A DNA stretch of 51,497 nt from Candidatus Hemicellulosilyticus sp. P3. Lineage in GTDB: Bacteria; Bacteroidota; Bacteroidia; Bacteroidales; P3. Each line of letters starts with the position of its first letter. Within the stretch, counting starts at the first letter, position 1. Shown here in pieces: positions 34,301 through 43,564 of this stretch. Below the pieces are notes generated by a model. That model saw only the letters and a program-made list of their open reading frames with translations. It was not told the origin of the DNA and searched no databases. A program made the translations under genes and the position numbers. The stretch lies in assembly GCA_001543385.1 (NCBI GenBank), contig LPNH01000013.1, positions 58,610-110,106 of the forward strand. Direction: 5' to 3'.

Positions 34301-35086
34301 ATGCGCCAAGCCAAAACACTTCTCCTGTTGCTGCTTATGATCAACTGCTGCGCTGCCTTTGCTGCAGACTGCCCCCCATCCGGGCCGGCCATTGCTGAAA
34401 CATTGCACGCCGGCGACAGCACATCGGGCAACTTTGTCGCCACAGCATTGCGCTGGTACGACGCGCACATGAACTATGGCGCCGTCTGCATGCTGATGAC
34501 CGTCGAGAGCTCCTTCATCCCTTTTCCGTCAGAGGTCGTCATCCCACCCGCCGTCTATGTCGCCGCCAACCCCGACAGCGCCAGCGGCATGAACATTTGG
34601 CTCATACTGCTGATCGGCACCTTGGGGGCACTGCTGGGCGCCTTCATCAACTACTACCTCTCCCGCTGGCTCGGCCGGCCGGTCATCTACGCCTTTGCTG
34701 ACAGCAAGCTGGGGCACCTGCTCTCGCTCAGCCGCGAAAAGGTGGAACGTGCCGAGGATTACTTCAACCGCCACGGCAACATGTCGACACTCGTCGGACG
34801 CCTCATTCCCGTCATACGCCAGCTCATCTCCATCCCTGCAGGCCTGTCAAAGATGCATGTCGGCGCCTTTGCGCTTTACACCTTTCTGGGCGCCCTTGTC
34901 TGGAACAGCGTGCTTACCGCGCTGGGCTATATAGCCTACCGTGCCGCCAAGCCCGACCTCATTGAACAATACAGTCATCAGATCAGCATCGGCATCGTCG
35001 CGCTTTGCTGCGTGGCTGCCGCACTCTTCGTATTCAGACTGTTATGGAAGAAAAGAAAACAACAGAAGAGCAATACAACGGTATGA
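34301..35086 (+). CDS. DedA family (VTT domain) membrane protein
   Basis: A 261-residue polytopic membrane protein of the DedA family, inner-membrane proteins implicated in lipid-carrier recycling and membrane homeostasis. The N-terminal hydrophobic segment is followed by the family blocks ESSFIPFPSEVVIPPAVYVA, GTLGALLGAFINYYLSRWLGRP (the G-x3-G-x8-Y-x3-R-type signature), then VGRLIPVIRQLISIPAGLSKM and FLGALVWNSVLTALGYIA. The C-terminal tail is very basic. The reading frame is complete. It overlaps the following small membrane-protein gene by four bases (ATGA). The exact substrate is unknown. Confidence 0.9.
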   Translation: MRQAKTLLLLLLMINCCAAFAADCPPSGPAIAETLHAGDSTSGNFVATALRWYDAHMNYGAVCMLMTVESSFIPFPSEVVIPPAVYVAANPDSASGMNIWLILLIGTLGALLGAFINYYLSRWLGRPVIYAFADSKLGHLLSLSREKVERAEDYFNRHGNMSTLVGRLIPVIRQLISIPAGLSKMHVGAFALYTFLGALVWNSVLTALGYIAYRAAKPDLIEQYSHQISIGIVALCCVAAALFVFRLLWKKRKQQKSNTTV

Positions 35087-35217
35087 CACACCGCCGGGGC
35101 CTGTGGCGCACCGACCGTCCGCTGCCCCCGCGCGGATGCAGCCGGGCATACTACACCCTGCTGTTTCTACTGGCGGCATTCTTGATTTTCATGTATATCC
35201 GATACCGGCATGTATAG
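35083..35217 (+). CDS. Small single-span membrane protein
   Basis: A 44-residue frame starting at the ATG that overlaps the stop of the DedA gene (ATGA), and ending eight bases inside the start of sufS. An earlier in-frame ATG at 35044 would give 57 residues. The product has a basic N-terminus, then one hydrophobic helix (YYTLLFLLAAFLIFMYI) and a short basic tail (RYRHV), so it is a probable inner-membrane peptide with one transmembrane segment. The tight overlaps on both sides favour it being a true, translationally coupled gene rather than chance. No family recognised. Confidence 0.5.
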   Translation: MTHRRGLWRTDRPLPPRGCSRAYYTLLFLLAAFLIFMYIRYRHV

Positions 35218-36412
35218 AGACCTCTTTCCCATACTCGACCAGCAAGTCTACGGCCACCCCCTCGTCTATTTAGACAATGCCGCCACCACACAGAAACCTC
35301 GTCAGGTGGTGGAGACCATGAACACCTACTACCTGAGCCAGAACAGCAACATTCACCGCGGCACACACTATCTGGCAGAACAAGCCACCGAACGCTACGA
35401 AGCCGTGCGGAGACAGGTGCAGCGGTTTATCGGGGCGGCCCACAGCCACGAAATTATCTTCACCCGGGGCACCACCGAGAGCATCAATCTTGTGGCGGCA
35501 AGTTTCGGGCAACGCTATCTGCACGAAGGCGACGAAGTGGTGGTGTCGGAGATGGAGCACCACTCCAACATTGTGCCATGGCAGCTGGCTTGTCAGCGTC
35601 AAGGGGCAACACTGCGTGTGCTTCCTTTCGATGAGCGCGGCGTGTTGCGGCTCGACCGGCTGGAACCGCTGCTCAACGAACACACCCGCTTGGTGGCCGT
35701 GGGGCATGTGTCCAACACCTTGGGCACCGTCAACCCCGTCCGCGACATTGTCGACTGTGCGCACCGCCACGGTGTACCCGTTCTTGTCGACGGGGCACAA
35801 GCCATCGCCCACATGGCTGTCGACGTACAGGCGCTGGATTGCGATTTTTACTGCTTCTCGGCCCACAAGATGTACGGCCCGATGGGGGTTGGCGTCCTCT
35901 ACGGCCGCGAGCGCTGGCTTGAGGAGATGCCGCCTTACCAAGGCGGTGGCGAGATGATAAAAGAGGTGCGCTTCGAAGGCACCTCCTTCAACGAGCTCCC
36001 GTTTAAATTCGAGGCCGGCACCCCTGCCGTGGCCGAGGTGCTGGGGTTAGGCAGCGCCATTGACTTCATGCTGCAGGCAGGTGTCGGAACCATCGCCCGG
36101 CATGAGCAAGAGCTGCTGAGCTACGCCAGCAGCCAGTTAAAGCAGATAGACGGATTGCACATTTACGGCACCGCCCCCGACAAGACAGCCGTCATCTCGT
36201 TCCTGGCCGGGACGGCACATCCCTACGACACTGGGACCCTGCTTGACAAGCTGGGCATCGCGGTACGCACCGGGCACCACTGCACCCAGCCTGTCATGGA
36301 CCACTACGGCATCCCCGGCACTGTGCGTGCCAGCTTTGCCATCTATAACACCCGCGACGAAGTCGACGCACTCGTCAGCGCACTGCGGCGCATCGCACCG
36401 ATGCTAATGTAA
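35210..36412 (+). CDS. sufS: Cysteine desulfurase SufS
   Basis: A 400-residue group II cysteine desulfurase that supplies sulfur for iron-sulfur clusters. YLDNAATTQKP is the classic start, followed by NIHRGTHYLAEQATERYE, the PLP-lysine motif FSAHKMYGP (Lys220) and RTGHHCTQP with the persulfide-forming Cys358. All match SufS rather than IscS, which has a longer active-site loop. The ATG at 35210 overlaps the end of the small membrane-protein gene by eight bases. In many bacteria sufS lies with sufBCD or sufE; none of those is seen in this window, so it may be a separated member of the pathway. Confidence 0.94.
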   Translation: MYRDLFPILDQQVYGHPLVYLDNAATTQKPRQVVETMNTYYLSQNSNIHRGTHYLAEQATERYEAVRRQVQRFIGAAHSHEIIFTRGTTESINLVAASFGQRYLHEGDEVVVSEMEHHSNIVPWQLACQRQGATLRVLPFDERGVLRLDRLEPLLNEHTRLVAVGHVSNTLGTVNPVRDIVDCAHRHGVPVLVDGAQAIAHMAVDVQALDCDFYCFSAHKMYGPMGVGVLYGRERWLEEMPPYQGGGEMIKEVRFEGTSFNELPFKFEAGTPAVAEVLGLGSAIDFMLQAGVGTIARHEQELLSYASSQLKQIDGLHIYGTAPDKTAVISFLAGTAHPYDTGTLLDKLGIAVRTGHHCTQPVMDHYGIPGTVRASFAIYNTRDEVDALVSALRRIAPMLM

Positions 36413-36456
36413 AACCCTTCGTCCCGGCACGTCAACCCCGTTCAAACAATCCAAAC

Positions 36457-38118
36457 TTGCTTCAATCGCTGCACATAGAAAACTACGCCCTCATCCGCCA
36501 GACCGACATACAGCTGGACGGAGGCTTTGTTGCCATCACGGGCGAGACCGGTGCCGGCAAAACCATCCTGCTTGACGCACTGGGACTATCGCTCGGCCAA
36601 CGCGCAGACAGCCAGATGCTGGGCGACAAGGAACGCAAATGTATTGTCGAAGCCCGTTTCGACATCAGCGGGCTGGGGCTCGAACCCTTTTTTGCCGACA
36701 ACGACCTGGACTACGACGCAACGCTCATCGTCCGCCGCGAAGTGCTGCCCAACGGCAAGTCACGCGCCTTTGTCAACGACACCCCGGCCGCTCTCGCAAC
36801 CCTCAAGGAACTGGGACGGCGTCTGGTTGACATCCACTCGCAACACGAGACCTTGCTGTTGTCTGACCACAGCTTCCGTTTAGGGCTGCTTGACACCTAC
36901 GCCGGCAACGAGACGGCGCTACGCCAATATGGCGAAAGCTACCGCCGCTACACCATAGGCAAACAACGACTCGAACAACTCAGTGCCGAGAGTCGGCAAA
37001 ACCGTAAAGACGCTGACTACTGGCAGTTTCTCTACGACGAATTAACACAGGCCCGTCTGGACGCCGACGAGCAGGAACAGCTGGAAGACGAGGCCCACAC
37101 CCTCGCCAACGCCGAGGGCATCAAAGAGGCGTTGGGACAAGCCTGCCGGATATGCGACGACGATGAACAGGGCGTGCTGGCACAGATACGCGCCATGCAC
37201 AATCTGCTGTCGCGCAACGCCGCCTACCACCGGGGACTCGCTGCATTGGACGAAAGACTTGAGTCGGCGCTCATTGAATTGCGCGACATCAGCGGAGAGC
37301 TGTCCGCTCTGAACGGGAACATAGACTACTCGGCAGAACGGCAGCAGGAGGTTGACGAACGACTCTCGCTACTATATCGTTTGGAGAAAAAACACGGCGT
37401 CGACAACACTGCCGCCTTGATTGCATTGCGCAACGAACTGGGGCAGCGGCTGCAGTCAGCCACCTCCTCGGAAGATGCGTTGCGGCAGGCCATGGAAGAA
37501 GTCGACAATGCCTACCGGTCGCTGCGCGAACACGGCGCCCTCCTGACCCGCCGCCGCAGTGAGGCGGCGCAGCACATCGAAGCGGCGCTACACACCACGC
37601 TGTCCGAACTGGGCATGCGCGATTCCACGCTTCACTTCACCATCGGCGACACAGCCACCTACGGACCGGCAGGAAACGACAGCGTGCAGATATTCCTCAA
37701 CGCCAACCGTGGCGGCGAGACACGCGAACTGTCCAAGGTAGCTTCGGGCGGTGAGATGTCGCGCATCATGCTGGCGCTGAAGTCCCTCATCACCGCCAAG
37801 ACATTGCTGCCCACCATCATCTTCGACGAAATAGATGCCGGTGTCAGCGGCGACATATCGCTCAAAGCCGGACAGATACTGCGCCGCATGTCGGCATACA
37901 TGCAGGTGATAGTCATCACCCATGCGCCACAGATAGCCGCTCTGGCACAACAGCACCTGAAAGTATATAAGACCCTCGACAGCAACGACGAACGCACGGT
38001 GTCGAACATCCAGACCCTCACCGGCGACGGACGCGAACAGGAAATCGCCACCATGCTGTCGGCCGAAAACCCGACCGCGGCGGCGCTGCAGACCGCCCGC
38101 GAACTGCTGCAGCAGTGA
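36457..38118 (+). CDS. recN: DNA repair ATPase RecN
   Basis: A 553-residue RecN, an SMC-like ATPase acting in double-strand-break repair. The TTG start gives the usual N-terminus (LQSLHIENYALI). Walker A GETGAGKT is at 29-36. Two antiparallel coiled-coil halves (residues about 160-380) flank the hinge region. The C-terminal ATPase has the signature VASGGEMSRIMLALKSLI and Walker B TIIFDEIDAGVSGDI, then VIVITHAPQIAALA. Length and order are standard. The gap from sufS is 44 bases and aroK follows within 20 bases, so it probably lies in one operon with them. Confidence 0.95.
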   Translation: MLQSLHIENYALIRQTDIQLDGGFVAITGETGAGKTILLDALGLSLGQRADSQMLGDKERKCIVEARFDISGLGLEPFFADNDLDYDATLIVRREVLPNGKSRAFVNDTPAALATLKELGRRLVDIHSQHETLLLSDHSFRLGLLDTYAGNETALRQYGESYRRYTIGKQRLEQLSAESRQNRKDADYWQFLYDELTQARLDADEQEQLEDEAHTLANAEGIKEALGQACRICDDDEQGVLAQIRAMHNLLSRNAAYHRGLAALDERLESALIELRDISGELSALNGNIDYSAERQQEVDERLSLLYRLEKKHGVDNTAALIALRNELGQRLQSATSSEDALRQAMEEVDNAYRSLREHGALLTRRRSEAAQHIEAALHTTLSELGMRDSTLHFTIGDTATYGPAGNDSVQIFLNANRGGETRELSKVASGGEMSRIMLALKSLITAKTLLPTIIFDEIDAGVSGDISLKAGQILRRMSAYMQVIVITHAPQIAALAQQHLKVYKTLDSNDERTVSNIQTLTGDGREQEIATMLSAENPTAAALQTARELLQQ

Positions 38119-38138
38119 CATCGAGTCACCGACACGCC

Positions 38139-38681
38139 ATGAATATCTATCTGGTTGGCTATATGTACAGCGGCAAGACAACGCTGGGGCGCACACTGGC
38201 CCGGCGGTTGGGACACGATTTCGTCGACACCGACCAACTCTTCGAACAACGCTACCGCACCCACATCACCCTCTTCTTCCAAAAGTACGGCGAGGCGGCG
38301 TTCCGCACACTGGAGCGGGAAGTGCTCCACTCCACCGCGGAACGCGACAATCTGGTGGTGGCCACCGGCGGCGGCACCCCCTGCTATGCAGACAACATGG
38401 GCTGGATCAACGCCCACGGCTGCTCCGTGTTTTTGGAAATGTCAGCCGAAGACATCCTGAAGCGGCTGGAGCATTCGCACAAAATCCGGCCGGCGCTGCT
38501 CGGGCTCGACACAGCGCAACGGCAGGAGCATATCGCCACACAGCTGCAACAACGCCTCCCTTTCTACCGGCAGGCACACCTCACCATCGACGGCGCAGCC
38601 CCCGACATCGAAACACTGCTGGAAACACTGTCATCGCTTGCCGGCAAGCCGGAGGCTGCGGACAACCTCCCGCCATGCTGA
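38139..38681 (+). CDS. aroK: Shikimate kinase
   Basis: A 180-residue shikimate kinase, which phosphorylates shikimate in the pathway to chorismate. Walker A is GYMYSGKTT (7-15). The DTD motif at 30-32 binds Mg and shikimate, and ATGGGTPCY is the substrate-binding GGG loop. The lid Arg region is HSHKIRPAL. The start at 38139 removes eight upstream codons that overlap the recN stop region. It is slightly longer than the E. coli enzyme at the C-terminus. It ends 26 bases from the convergent nucleoside kinase gene. AroQ of the same pathway is at 20438-20863. Confidence 0.94.
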   Translation: MNIYLVGYMYSGKTTLGRTLARRLGHDFVDTDQLFEQRYRTHITLFFQKYGEAAFRTLEREVLHSTAERDNLVVATGGGTPCYADNMGWINAHGCSVFLEMSAEDILKRLEHSHKIRPALLGLDTAQRQEHIATQLQQRLPFYRQAHLTIDGAAPDIETLLETLSSLAGKPEAADNLPPC

Positions 38682-38707
38682 GGCAGGAAACAGCCGGCGC
38701 ACCCGGA

Positions 38708-40417
38708 TCAATACTCGAAACTGCTGCCGCCCAGAAACTCACGCATGATGCTGTTGGGCGGTATGGTGCCGGAACCGATAGGGGCGATAAGTTCGATGAA
38801 ATTGAGCAGCCTATGAGCCTCGGCATACTCCTGACAATTTTCGGGCACCTTCTTCAGCAGCGGCTCGGCATAGACCTTCAGCACGCCAAGTTCGTAGAGC
38901 AACGCTGAGTTGAACATCACATCGGCCTGCTCCTGATAGGGGAAGATGTGGAGCTGTTCGCCGCGCTGCACCTCCTCCCAGCGGTGCAGGGTGTTATAGG
39001 CATCCCAGCCGCGGAAGTTATTGTCGCGCACCATGCGGCGGATGAGCCGGTTGTCACTGCAATGTATGATGTTCTGGTCGTCAATGGCTATCTGTGTCAA
39101 TGCCGACACATAGACCCGAAATTTGACCTCGTCGGCGATCTGCGCCGTCAACCGGGGGTTGAGGGCGTGTATGCCCTCGACCAGCAAGATGCTGTTGGGC
39201 CCCAGCCGGAGCGTCTTGCCGCTGAAATAAGGGTCGCCTTTGATAAAGTCGAAAGTAGGTATCGCCACCTCCTCGCCCTGAAACAGGCGTGTAAGGTGTT
39301 CGTTGAGCAACGGGATGTCGAGCGCCTCGATGTTCTCAAAGTCATACTCGCCGTTGGGCAGCTTCGGTGTGCGGGCCCGGCAGACAAAATAGTCGTCAAG
39401 CGACAGCTGCCTGACATCGAACCCCAGCACGCTGAGCTGCACGCTCAGACGGCGGCACGAGGTGGTCTTGCCTGACGACGAGGGACCGGCCAACAGCACC
39501 ATCTTGACCGTGTCGCGCCGCTGATATATCATGTCGGCAATCTCGGCATACTTCTTCTCGTGCAGCGCCTCGGCCACATGGATGAGATGGTTGGCTCCGT
39601 GGTCGGCGACAAGACGGTTCAGGTCGGAGACCGTGGGCACATGCAGCAGACTGGCCCAGCGATGGTGCTCCTGATAGATGGAGAAGAGTTTCGGCATCTC
39701 TTGATAGAGCCCCAACTTCTCGGGATGTTCGGGGTCGGCACACTCGAGCAGATAGCCGTCGGCAAAAGTGCGGAAATTCCAGCTTTGCAGACACCCCGTG
39801 CTCGGTGCCAGCGGCGACGACATCTTGTGCGCCAGCCCGTCGAGAAATTGGACATCGATATAAATCTGGCTGAGCCCCTCGAAAAGCCGCACAGTCTCGG
39901 GTATATGCTGCGTGCGCATCAGCTCGATGGCGTCGGTGAGCAGCATGGTGCGCGACTCAAAGGGCAGGTCGGCCTGCTGCAGCTCGAGCATCCGCCCCCG
40001 CACCGTCTTCACCACCTCAAGCGGAGTCGGACGGACACCGTCCTGCTCCCATTCGGGATGGTCGATACGGCAGAAGAAACCATTGGTCATCGAATGGTCG
40101 ATATGGAGGCTGCTGCCCGGATAGCAGTCGTGCACCGCCTTGTATAACATGAAGCAGAGCGAATTTTGGTAAGTGCGCCACCCCTGCCGGTGTTTGATGG
40201 TGAAAAACCGGATACTCTTGGGATTGTAGACACGATACTGCAAAGGCCGCGTAATATTGTTGACCAACGCGCCCAATATGGGCAGGGGACTGTAGCGGCC
40301 CTCTTGGAGTTTCAACTCCTCGCTGTATTCTTTAGCCAGTTCCAGCAACGAGATGCCCTGTGGCACGAAACGGCGCTGCTGGATGTTCTCGATGATAACC
40401 TCTATCTTGGAATCCAT
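38708..40417 (-). CDS. Nucleoside (uridine-type) kinase with ThrRS-like N-terminal region
   Basis: A 569-residue enzyme of the long Bacteroidota nucleoside-kinase type. Residues 1-60 form a TGS/ubiquitin-like domain (KIEVIIENIQQRRFVPQGISLLELAKEYSEEL) and residues 70-230 resemble the threonyl-tRNA-synthetase editing-domain region (YKAVHDCYPGSSLHIDHSM). The C-terminal half is a P-loop kinase: Walker A GPSSSGKTT at 311-319, LSLDDYFV, and FDFIKGDPYF through ILLVEGIHALNP. The exact nucleoside is not fixed; uridine/cytidine kinase is the usual annotation for this fold. The ATG at 40417 starts similarity; the longer upstream frame is rejected. The upstream gene on the strand is pepP-like, 43 bases away. 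Confidence 0.9.
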   Translation of the reverse strand: MDSKIEVIIENIQQRRFVPQGISLLELAKEYSEELKLQEGRYSPLPILGALVNNITRPLQYRVYNPKSIRFFTIKHRQGWRTYQNSLCFMLYKAVHDCYPGSSLHIDHSMTNGFFCRIDHPEWEQDGVRPTPLEVVKTVRGRMLELQQADLPFESRTMLLTDAIELMRTQHIPETVRLFEGLSQIYIDVQFLDGLAHKMSSPLAPSTGCLQSWNFRTFADGYLLECADPEHPEKLGLYQEMPKLFSIYQEHHRWASLLHVPTVSDLNRLVADHGANHLIHVAEALHEKKYAEIADMIYQRRDTVKMVLLAGPSSSGKTTSCRRLSVQLSVLGFDVRQLSLDDYFVCRARTPKLPNGEYDFENIEALDIPLLNEHLTRLFQGEEVAIPTFDFIKGDPYFSGKTLRLGPNSILLVEGIHALNPRLTAQIADEVKFRVYVSALTQIAIDDQNIIHCSDNRLIRRMVRDNNFRGWDAYNTLHRWEEVQRGEQLHIFPYQEQADVMFNSALLYELGVLKVYAEPLLKKVPENCQEYAEAHRLLNFIELIAPIGSGTIPPNSIMREFLGGSSFEY

Positions 40418-40460
40418 GGGTATAGACGAAACATGTATGATTGTTGAATGCAGCCCGTCC

Positions 40461-41849
40461 TCATTCGGACATGGTCTGCTCGATTTCCTCGACTGTCTTG
40501 GGAATCGGCTTGCCCAACACACGGCAGCCGGTGTCGGTGATGAGGATGTCGTCTTCGATGCGGATGCCGCCGAAGTCCTTCCACTTCTCCAACTCGTCGA
40601 AGTTGATGAAATCCTTGTGGGTGCCCTCGGCCCGCCACTTGTCGATGAGGGCGGGGATGAAGTAGCACCCCGGCTCGTCGGTGACCACAAATCCCGGCTG
40701 CAGGCGGCGGCCGCAACGCAGCGACCCCAATCCGAACTGGTCGCTGGGACGAGTCTCGTCGTCGTAGCCTACGTAAATCTGGCCGTAATTCTCCATATCG
40801 TGCACGTCAAGGCCCATCATGTGGCCCAATCCGTGGGGCATCAGCAGGCTATGGGCACCGGCGGCCACAATGTCGTCGACATCGCCGCGCAAAATGCCCA
40901 AATCCTTGTAGCCACGGGCCAGGATGCGGCTCACCTCGGTGTGCACCTGCTGATAGGTGACACCGGGACGCGCGATGCGGATAGCCTCCAACTGGCCTGC
41001 CAGCACAATATCGTATATGGCACGTTGCCGCTCGTTGAAACGGCCGCCCACAGGCACACTGCGTGTGATGTCGGAGCAGTAGTTCATCGGCGTCTCGCAG
41101 CCGGCATCCATCACCAGCATACGACCCGCCTCGAGGCGGTGATTGTGGCCGTGGTTGTGAAGCGTCTCGCCGTGGACGGTCATGATGACCGGGAAGCTGA
41201 CCGGGCCGTTGCCCTTCCAGGCCTCGCCCTGCATAAAGCCCGCCAACTCGTACTCATAGCGGCCGGGCATAGCCATCTTCATGGCGCCCACATGCATATT
41301 GTAGGCTGTGTCGATGGCGCGTTCGATTTCGGCCACCTCTTCGGCGCTCTTGACGCTGCGCTGCCGCACACAGGCGTGAATCAACTCCATACTGGCATAA
41401 CGGGTGACGGCATCATAGCGCAACCCCAGCAGCTCGCTCATCTGACGGATATTGTCGGCACGATAGGGCGGCAGATAATGGATTTTACGCGCCTCGCCGA
41501 CAGTCTTGGTGCAGAGCGTCTGCAGCTGCGCCAGCGTGCCGCTGTGCGCCACACCCACCGACGCCGCCAACTCGCTGACGGCAGGCAGAGGACCCGTCCA
41601 GATAATATCGTCGATATCATAGTCGTCGGCAAAAAGGTAGTCCACGCCGCTGTCGCAGTCGAGCACACCCACCAAGTCCTCGCGTTGCAAGCCGAAGAAA
41701 TATAGAAACGTGCTGTCCTGACGGAACCAATAGGTGTTGTCAGTATAGTTGCAGGGGGCCTCATGGTTACCCTGGATGAGGATGAGACCGTGGCCCACCT
41801 CTTTGCGGAGCTGTTCGCGGCGTGCGATATAAGTTTCTTTTGCAAACAT
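40461..41849 (-). CDS. Aminopeptidase P family metallopeptidase
   Basis: A 462-residue M24 family aminopeptidase P, which removes the first residue when proline is second. Residues 1-160 are the N-terminal AMP_N domain (creatinase-N-like, LILIQGNHEAPCNYTDNTYWFRQDSTFLYFFG). The pita-bread catalytic domain carries the five metal ligands: MDAGCE (Asp), SDITRS (Asp), HGLGHMMG (His), VTDEPG (Glu) and GGIRIEDD (Glu). All are present, so it should be active. No signal peptide is seen, so it is cytoplasmic. It is followed on the same strand by the nucleoside kinase after 43 bases. It is divergent from the T9SS cargo gene across a 264-base gap. Confidence 0.95.
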   Translation of the reverse strand: MFAKETYIARREQLRKEVGHGLILIQGNHEAPCNYTDNTYWFRQDSTFLYFFGLQREDLVGVLDCDSGVDYLFADDYDIDDIIWTGPLPAVSELAASVGVAHSGTLAQLQTLCTKTVGEARKIHYLPPYRADNIRQMSELLGLRYDAVTRYASMELIHACVRQRSVKSAEEVAEIERAIDTAYNMHVGAMKMAMPGRYEYELAGFMQGEAWKGNGPVSFPVIMTVHGETLHNHGHNHRLEAGRMLVMDAGCETPMNYCSDITRSVPVGGRFNERQRAIYDIVLAGQLEAIRIARPGVTYQQVHTEVSRILARGYKDLGILRGDVDDIVAAGAHSLLMPHGLGHMMGLDVHDMENYGQIYVGYDDETRPSDQFGLGSLRCGRRLQPGFVVTDEPGCYFIPALIDKWRAEGTHKDFINFDELEKWKDFGGIRIEDDILITDTGCRVLGKPIPKTVEEIEQTMSE

Positions 41850-42006
41850 AGATTTATGAATTTATTGAAATCACCTCGGGAATTATAAAAACGGAAAAGT
41901 AACTTATTTATTATCCCGAAAACGCCCGTTCGGATTGATGGAGCCCCGCGAAACGTCGGCGCACGCCCATCCGCAGCCCCCGAACAAAAAAAACAGGGAA
42001 CCCTTT

Positions 42007-42036
42007 TTGTTAATTCAAAAAAAAATTGTACCTTTA
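42007..42036 (+). promoter_or_regulatory. Promoter of the T9SS cargo/RHS lipoprotein pair
   Basis: TTG at 42007-42009, 19 bases, then TACCTTTA at 42029-42036, which differs from TAnnTTTG only at the last position. The spacing is near ideal. The ATG at 42114 is 77 bases downstream, leaving an untranslated leader of about 70 bases. The rest of the 264-base gap (41850-42113) shows no other gene. Confidence 0.6.
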
Positions 42037-42113
42037 CACCGTGATTTGCCGCTTCCGCAACAGCGAAAGCCCTCTGTTCAATGCCGTTTCTTCATGCAAG
42101 AAAAATATAAGCC

Positions 42114-43493
42114 ATGAACCCTGCACACAAATTCCTCCTCGCCGCCTGTCTGCTGCTCTCCGGCTCTGCCACGCTGGGACAGCAAATAACCCAACCTGGA
42201 TTCGCATTTGTGACGTCCGACACGGCAAGCGGCATAGCGGCATCCATGCTGCGCACCACCAACTTCAACCCCACCGTCGACCTCAGCGACAACCTGCTGG
42301 CATTCACCCTCGACAGCCTCCGCGCCGACGGTACAGCCACCATTGTGACCGTCTACGAGACCGACGCCGACAGCACCGTAGGGCTGTGGCAGATAGGCAG
42401 CGGCGGCAACCGGAGCCTCTGGCTCAACTCCACATGCGTCAGCCGCGGTGCCGACAGCCTCACCTACCGTGCCGCCACCGAACAGGGCGTGGTCATCCAC
42501 ACCATGAGCTACCGCCACCCCGCGGCCGACAGCGCCTACGACGGCCGCGACACATTATACCTCGGCCGCGCCGGGGCCTGCGCCGGCGGAAAAAACCTCT
42601 GCGCGCTGCACTACTACCCGGGCGCATTGCCTGCCAGCCATCAACGCCGGCTGGAAAGCGCACTTGCCATCCGCTACGGCGCGCTGCTCCACGGGCCCTA
42701 CGTCAACAGCCTCCTCGACACCCTTTGGCACCCCCTTGGCGGCGACAGCCCCCACAGCCACGGCGTATGCGGCATCGGCCGCGACGACAGTCTCTTGCTG
42801 CACCAGCCCAAGAGCACCATCCGCGGAGACATCCTCACCGTCGAGGCGTCGCCGCCGCTGCCCGACCGCTGCCACGTGATGCTGGGCTGCGACGCAGGCA
42901 GCGTCACCCCCGACGGCGGAACCGTCGTCGTCGACACCCTGCCCTGCCGCCCCGCCGGCCGCCGCTGGAAACTCCGCGCCCACACCTACGGACAGCAGGT
43001 CGCAGTGCGGATCGGCGTCGACCTGCCGCAGCCCGCCGAAACCGTGCGCCTGCTGCTGACCACCGACAGCTGCGCACTGATATTGACCCCCTCCGGCACC
43101 GACAGCATCGTCTTCGACAGCATCACCCTCGCCGACGGGCAGGACGTCCACCTGGCGCTGCTGATCAGCCCCGCCGCGCCGTCCCCCGGCGGCGAAAGCC
43201 CCGCTCCCGCCAAAACCGGCGGCGGAACCGTCCCGGGAGCCGGCCCCTGCGTCACCGTCGCCCCCAACCCCTCCTCCGGGCGCTACACCGTCCGCGTCGA
43301 CCGGCCCGACGGCGACATCGTCGACATCCGTGTCGTCGACGCCTTCGGACGCCCCGTCGCACAACACACCGCCCCCGCCGGGGACCACCCCCTGTGTTCC
43401 TACGACGGCACATTGCAAACCGGCGGCACCTATTACGTCACCGCCGCCTGCGACGGCCGCCGGCGGACCGTCAAACTGATTATAGCCAAATGA
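42114..43493 (+). CDS. T9SS cargo protein with type A sorting domain
   Basis: A 459-residue secreted protein. Residues 1-22 form a signal peptide (ending ATLGQ). The C-terminal 80 residues are a T9SS type A sorting domain: VTVAPNPSSGRYTVRV, then IVDIRVVDAFGRPV, LQTGGTYYVTA and a terminal KLIIAK. The middle (about residues 160-235) carries LESALAIRYGALL and HGVCGIGRDDSLLLHQPKS, the Y-x-I/A-IKYG...GIGRDD...QKQS pattern found in many Bacteroidota surface proteins with a DUF8202-type region. Linker residues 345-380 are Pro/Gly/Ala-rich. The likely role is surface-anchored or released adhesin or binding protein. It is GC-rich, like the next gene, which starts 71 bases downstream on the same strand. 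Confidence 0.82.
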   Translation: MNPAHKFLLAACLLLSGSATLGQQITQPGFAFVTSDTASGIAASMLRTTNFNPTVDLSDNLLAFTLDSLRADGTATIVTVYETDADSTVGLWQIGSGGNRSLWLNSTCVSRGADSLTYRAATEQGVVIHTMSYRHPAADSAYDGRDTLYLGRAGACAGGKNLCALHYYPGALPASHQRRLESALAIRYGALLHGPYVNSLLDTLWHPLGGDSPHSHGVCGIGRDDSLLLHQPKSTIRGDILTVEASPPLPDRCHVMLGCDAGSVTPDGGTVVVDTLPCRPAGRRWKLRAHTYGQQVAVRIGVDLPQPAETVRLLLTTDSCALILTPSGTDSIVFDSITLADGQDVHLALLISPAAPSPGGESPAPAKTGGGTVPGAGPCVTVAPNPSSGRYTVRVDRPDGDIVDIRVVDAFGRPVAQHTAPAGDHPLCSYDGTLQTGGTYYVTAACDGRRRTVKLIIAK

Positions 43494-43564
43494 CCGGGCC
43501 AGCCTTCCGGATCCCCCATCCTTCCGGAGCCGTGCTGAAAAACCAAATCCCTGCACACCGTCCC

